Of a DNA stretch of 64,000 nucleotides, positions 60,923 to 64,000 are shown piece after piece (within the stretch, counting starts at the first letter, position 1; every line of letters starts with the position of its first letter). The stretch is taken from the NCBI GenBank assembly GCA_029465975.1, contig CM055745.1, positions 1,481,742 to 1,545,741 on the forward strand. Reading direction: 5' to 3'. The position numbers and the translations under genes are program-made. Source of the stretch: Dallia pectoralis. Lineage: Eukaryota; Chordata; Actinopteri; Esociformes; Umbridae. The notes beneath the pieces are model-generated. The model worked only from the letters and a program-made list of their open reading frames with translations. It was not told the origin of the DNA and ran no database searches.

Positions 60923-61796
60923 GTATGTTTAAAGACAAGGCCCTGCTCTAGAGAGATTCAGTATGTTTAAAGACAAGGCCCTGCTCTATGTTTAAAGACA
61001 AGGCCCTGCTCTAGAGAGATTCAGTATGTTTAAAGACAAGGCCCTGCTCTAGAGAGATTCAGTATGTTTAAAGACAAGGCCCTGCTCTGGAGAGATTCAG
61101 TATGTTTAAAGACAAGGCCCTGCTCAGAGATTCAGTATGTTTAAAGACAAGGCCCTGCTCTAGAGAGATTCAGTATGTTTAAAGACAAGGCCCTGCTCTA
61201 GAGAGATTCAGTATGTTTAAAGACAAGGCCCTGCTCTAGAGAGATTCAGTATGTTTAAAGACAAGGCCCTGCTCTAGAGAGATTCAGTATGTTTAAAGAC
61301 AAGGCCCTGCTCTAGAGAGATTCAGTATGTTTAAAGACAAGGCCCTGCTCTAGAGAGATTCAGTATGTTTAAAGACAAGGCCCTGCTCTAGAGAGATTCA
61401 GTATGTTTAAAGACAAGGCCCTGCTCTAGAGAGATTCAGTATGTTTAAAGACAAGGCCCTGCTCTGGAGAGATTCAGTATGTTTAAAGACAAGGCCCTGC
61501 TCTGGAGAGATTCAGTATGTTTAAAGACAAGGCCCTGCTCTGGAGAGATTCAGTATGTTTAAAGACAAGGCCCTGCTCTGGAGAGATTCAGTATGTTTAA
61601 AGACAAGGCCCTGCTCTAGAGAGATTCAGTATGTTTAAAGACAAGGCCCTGCTCTAGAGAGATTCAGTATGTTTAAAGACAAGGCCCTGCTCTGGAGAGA
61701 TTCAGTATGTTTAAAGACAAGGCCCTGCTCTAGAGAGATTCGGTATGTTTAAAGACAAGGCCCTGCTCTAGAGAGATTCAGTATGTTTAAAGACAA
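60901..61796 (+). repeat. 38-bp minisatellite of the exon 17 splice donor, about 23 copies
   Basis: Unit GGCCCTGCTCTAGAGAGATT plus CAGTATGTTTAAAGACAA: 22 bases of exon 17 and 16 of intron 17. Nearly every copy keeps ATTCA|GTATGT. CTGG/CTAG is the main variant. Use of a later donor would add a TAA stop within 16 codons. Confidence 0.97.
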
Positions 61797-61856
61797 GTCA
61801 GACAGCGCATTTAATGATGTTTCAGAAGGAGTCTTTAACATGAAACCTTAGTGGCT

Positions 61857-62225
61857 TTACGGGTCGGATCTTTACGGGTTGGATCTTTACGGGTCGGGTC
61901 TTTACAGGTCGGGTCTTTACAGATCGGGTCTTTACGGGTCGGGTCTTTACGGGTCGGGTCTTTACGGGTCGGGTCTTTACGGGTCGGGTCTTTACGGGTC
62001 GGGTCTTTACGGGTCTGGTCTTTACGGGTCTGGTCTTTACGGGTCTGGTCTTTACGGGTCTGGTCTTTACGGGTCTGGTCTTTACGGGTCGGGTCTTTAC
62101 GGGTCGGGTCTTTACGGGTCTGGTCTTTACGGGTCTGGTCTTTAATGGTCGGGTCTTCGCGGGTCGGGTCTTCACTGGTCGGGTCTTCGCGGGTCGGGTC
62201 TTCGCTGGTCGGGTCTTTACTAGTC
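61857..62225 (+). repeat. 15-bp G-rich minisatellite in intron 17, about 25 copies
   Basis: Unit TTTACGGGTCGGGTC. About ten copies in the middle have GGGTCTGGTC, and at the 3' end TTTAC becomes TTCGC/TTCAC. Two GGG runs per intact unit match the G-quadruplex rule with loops of 2 and 7. Open frames across it (for example 61851-62630, which runs on into exon 18) are artefacts. Confidence 0.96.
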
Positions 62226-62270
62226 AGTGCTATATTTGTCTCACTGGTAACTCCGTTATCTCTGTGGCAG

Positions 62271-62376
62271 GAATCCTTTTTTCAAGTCTCAGCTGTGGAC
62301 GCAGCAGCAAACCAGGAGGCCCAAGACGTGATCCAGGAAACCATGGATCGTCTCTGTCCACCAGGGAGGAGTCTGG
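62271..62376 (+). CDS. pot1: pot1 coding exon 18 (residues 812-847), with nine possible donors
   Basis: Acceptor TCTCTGTGGCAG; reads ESFFQVSAVDAAANQEAQDV then METMDR-like helix and LCPPGRSL, matching human KFFQIPASEV...MIMDMFCPPG. The boundary given is the first of nine donors, CTGG|GTAAGC, spaced 30 bases apart up to 62617. Each later donor adds LGKLCPPGRS-like ten-residue units without changing frame. Phase 1 out whichever is used. Confidence 0.92.
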
Positions 62377-62626
62377 GTAAGCTCTGTCCACCAGGGAGGA
62401 GTCTGGGTAAGCTCTGTTCACCAGGGAGGAGTCTGGGTAAGCTCTGTTCACCAGGGAGGAGTCTGGGTAAGCTCTGTCCACCAGGGAGGAGTCTGAGTAA
62501 GCTCTGTCCACCAGGGAGGAGTCTGGGTAAGCTCAGTCCACCAGGGAGGAGTCTGGGTAAGCTTTGTCTACCAGGGAGGAGTCTGGGTAAGCCCTGTCCA
62601 CCAGGGAGGAGTCTGGGTAAGCTCTG
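62347..62626 (+). repeat. 30-bp minisatellite of the exon 18 splice donor, 9 copies
   Basis: Unit CTCTGTCCACCAGGGAGGAG plus TCTGGGTAAG, 30 bp, open in the pot1 frame, each with G|GTAAG (one with A|GTAAG at about 62496). Variants: GTTCACC, GTCTACC and CAGTCCACC. Read-through ends at a TAG at 62628. Confidence 0.96.
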
Positions 62627-62650
62627 TTAGGTGACTAATTGGCTTGGTCT

Positions 62651-62656
62651 AATAAA
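62651..62656 (+). promoter_or_regulatory. Possible intronic polyadenylation signal
   Basis: AATAAA lies 20 bases after the in-frame TAG reached by reading through the exon 18 array. It could define a shorter terminal exon lacking the last 45 residues. Only the hexamer supports it. Confidence 0.25.
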
Positions 62657-62814
62657 CATCTCTCATTAACCTCTTGGTAGCCGGCAGCTTCAGTGTTGTA
62701 AAGTGCATTGATGTATGAACACATAAATAGACCTGTGTGAGGAACACATTTGTAGAGTATTTAAACTCAGAAGCAATGACAAACACCATGAAGGTTTTCC
62801 ATTAGTGAGCAGTG

Positions 62815-63012
62815 AGTCTGAGTGGGTCCGAATTGGTTTGAATGGGTCCGAATTGGTTTGAATGGGTCCGAATTGGTTTGAATGGGTCCGAATTGGTTCG
62901 AATGGGTCCGAATTGGTTCGAATGGGTCCGAATTGGTTCGAATGGGTCTGAATTGGTTCGAATGGGTCTGAATTGGTTCGAATGGGTCTGAATTGGTTCG
63001 AATGGGTCTGCG
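62815..63012. repeat. 20-bp minisatellite in intron 18, about 10 copies
   Basis: Unit GAATGGGTCCGAATTGGTTC, with TTTG and GTCTG variants in ordered blocks. Confidence 0.95.
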
Positions 63013-63134
63013 TGGGCTTTCAAACAGCCAGGATTAAACACAGCAATAATGCTAATGAATAAGGAAAGCATTTAGCATTAATTTAGCGTGCGTGCGTGTG
63101 TGTGTGTGTATAAATATATATGTGTGTTTGTTAT

Positions 63135-63148
63135 CTAACCCTAACCCT
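63135..63148 (+). promoter_or_regulatory. Branch-point region of intron 18 formed by telomere-like CTAACCCTAACCCT
   Basis: Two overlapping CTAAC matches to the branch-point consensus (YTNAY) put the branch adenosine about 20-26 bases before the exon 19 acceptor AG at 63163-63164, an ideal distance. The same 14 bases are two units of the telomeric C-strand. Confidence 0.5.
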
Positions 63149-63164
63149 GTCTGTGGTTACCCAG

Positions 63165-63304
63165 CAGAGAGGCCCTGGCTGGACTTGTGTCTGACTTCTT
63201 ACTCCGTAGAAGACGACGGCCAGAGGAGGACTTGCTACCAGATTATCCACACAGATACAAGAGGCGCAAACACACACACTGCTCCTCACACACACACCTC
63301 CTAA
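63165..63304 (+). CDS. pot1: pot1 coding exon 19: C terminus (residues 847-892 and stop)
   Basis: Acceptor GGTTACCCAG; reads ERPWLDLCLTSYSVEDDGQR then RTCYQIIHTDT, matching human AYPWLECFIKSYNVTNG...NQICYQIFDTT. The last 13 codons (GANTHTAPHTHTS) and the TAA at 63302-63304 lie in the (CA)n tract, so the end of the protein is set by a microsatellite. Phase 1 in. Confidence 0.95.
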
Positions 63305-63512
63305 CATAAATACACACACACACACACACACACTGCTCCTCACACACACACACACCTCCTCACACACACACACACACCTCCTAACATACATACACTCCTC
63401 CTCACACACACACACACACTGCTCCTCACACACACACACCTCCTAACATACATACACACCTCCTCACACACACACACACACACACACCTCCTAACACACA
63501 CACACCTCCTAA
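63268..63512. repeat. (CA)n compound repeat with CTCCT interruptions, overlapping the stop codon
   Basis: Blocks of ACACACAC separated by TGCTCCTC or CCTCCTAACATA. It begins within the last codons of pot1 and continues into the 3' UTR. Confidence 0.95.
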
Positions 63513-64000
63513 CACACTTTATATCTTATTAGAGATTAATCAAATATTTGTATTATTTCAGTTGGCTTTTTAAATTGAATCATAATATTCATCATAATTT
63601 AAATTGCCATTTAGTTGATGAATGTCATTACAGAAGACGATGGTGAAATAATCACTATATCTGCGGTCAAAATGCCTACTGAAAGTTCTTCCATGTCTTT
63701 GATGTTCCCTGGCACAGGAATTGGGTTCCAAAAGCACGTTCCCATCACTCTAAATAGAGTTTAATAGTGTGTGATTGATTTGAAAATGATGGCTTATGGC
63801 CAAAGGCAATGGCACTCAAATGGTTATAGCTCCCTGGGAGTTCAGTAATCACATCACTATCTTCTGGAGCTGTTATTTATTATAATGGCAGCTCTATAGC
63901 ACCATCTAGTGGGGACTCACGGAGTTGTGTTTGCTACGTAGTCAACTGTAAGGGAAGCTCTATCCGATACGTCTCGGACATTAGCAATGCAATTTACCCT
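63513..64000. other. 3' flank / probable 3' UTR
   Basis: Non-repetitive AT-rich sequence. No AATAAA or ATTAAA is seen on the + strand to the window end, so the pot1 transcript end is either beyond the window or uses a variant signal. Confidence 0.5.
63899..63912 (-). promoter_or_regulatory. CTCF-like motif
   Basis: On the minus strand CCACTAGATGGTGCT differs by one base from the CTCF core CCASYAGRKGGCR. It lies about 600 bases past the stop codon and could mark a domain edge. A single sequence match only. Confidence 0.3.

Larger units (their letters stand above)
9056..63304 (+). other. pot1: pot1 gene span (19 coding exons)
   Basis: Protection of telomeres 1 binds the single-stranded telomeric overhang and, with TPP1 (ACD), forms part of shelterin in the nucleus, blocking ATR signalling and controlling telomerase access. 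Every coding exon was placed by similarity to the vertebrate POT1 family and by GT-AG junctions. The 18 introns have matching phases throughout. The product would be about 892 residues, against 634 in human; the excess is an N-terminal region of about 160 residues and about 104 residues of coding tandem repeat in exon 14. Introns are swollen with minisatellites, and several repeat a splice junction. One base is missing in exon 14. The upstream non-coding exon was not found. Confidence 0.97.

Noticed and set aside
61851..62630. A 259-codon gene covering the 15-bp and 30-bp arrays
   Set aside because: It merges intronic repeat with pot1 exon 18 by chance of an open frame; the exon has a clear acceptor at 62269-62270.

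Overview
The window is vertebrate nuclear DNA, almost certainly from a teleost fish. The evidence is one gene on the + strand split into many short GT-AG exons, a decayed Tc1/Sleeping Beauty-type transposon, hAT-like miniature elements with near-perfect 8-bp target duplications, a fish-type LINE fragment and SINE-like tails. A salmonid or pike relative is possible from the transposon types, but this is a guess.

The single recognisable gene is pot1 (protection of telomeres 1), the shelterin subunit that binds the single-stranded telomeric G-strand. I could place 19 coding exons from an ATG at 9070 to a stop at 63302-63304. All splice phases are compatible and all introns are GT-AG. The conceptual product is about 892 residues if one missing base in exon 14 is allowed for. 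It has an extra N-terminal OB-like region (about residues 45-140) absent from human POT1, the two DNA-binding OB folds (about 165-460), and a C-terminal OB3 with an inserted nuclease-like domain and the CxxC pairs expected for the zinc site. The 5' non-coding exon(s) and promoter were not found; they should lie upstream of 9056.

The rest of the window is dominated by tandem repeats: about 40 separate minisatellites covering roughly 60% of it by my tally of spans. Layout: 1-9055 upstream flank or 5' introns with repeats, a SINE-like piece, a Tc1 remnant and a foldback element; 9056-25417 exons 1-6, with a 9.5-kb minisatellite in intron 3; 25418-36096 intron 6, with a 4-kb 35-bp minisatellite; 36097-39773 exons 7-9, with a hAT-like element and a LINE in intron 8; 39774-57452 intron 9, with over a dozen repeats; 57453-63304 exons 10-19; 63305-64000 3' flank.

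The striking observation is that many minisatellites are copies of pot1 splice junctions. Arrays in introns 1, 2, 3, 14, 17 and 18 start at the 5' splice site and repeat the end of the exon plus the donor. Arrays ending introns 8 and 9 repeat the acceptor plus the start of the next exon. At exons 9 (48 bp) and 18 (30 bp) the period is a multiple of three and every copy is open, so 14 acceptors and 9 donors respectively could yield in-frame protein variants. Exon 14 carries a 24-bp coding VNTR that is frameshifted in this sequence. An intron 9 array carries a TRF1/TRF2-type telomere motif in most of its ~26 units. The long open frames over minisatellites are artefacts of stop-free repeat units and are not annotated as genes.
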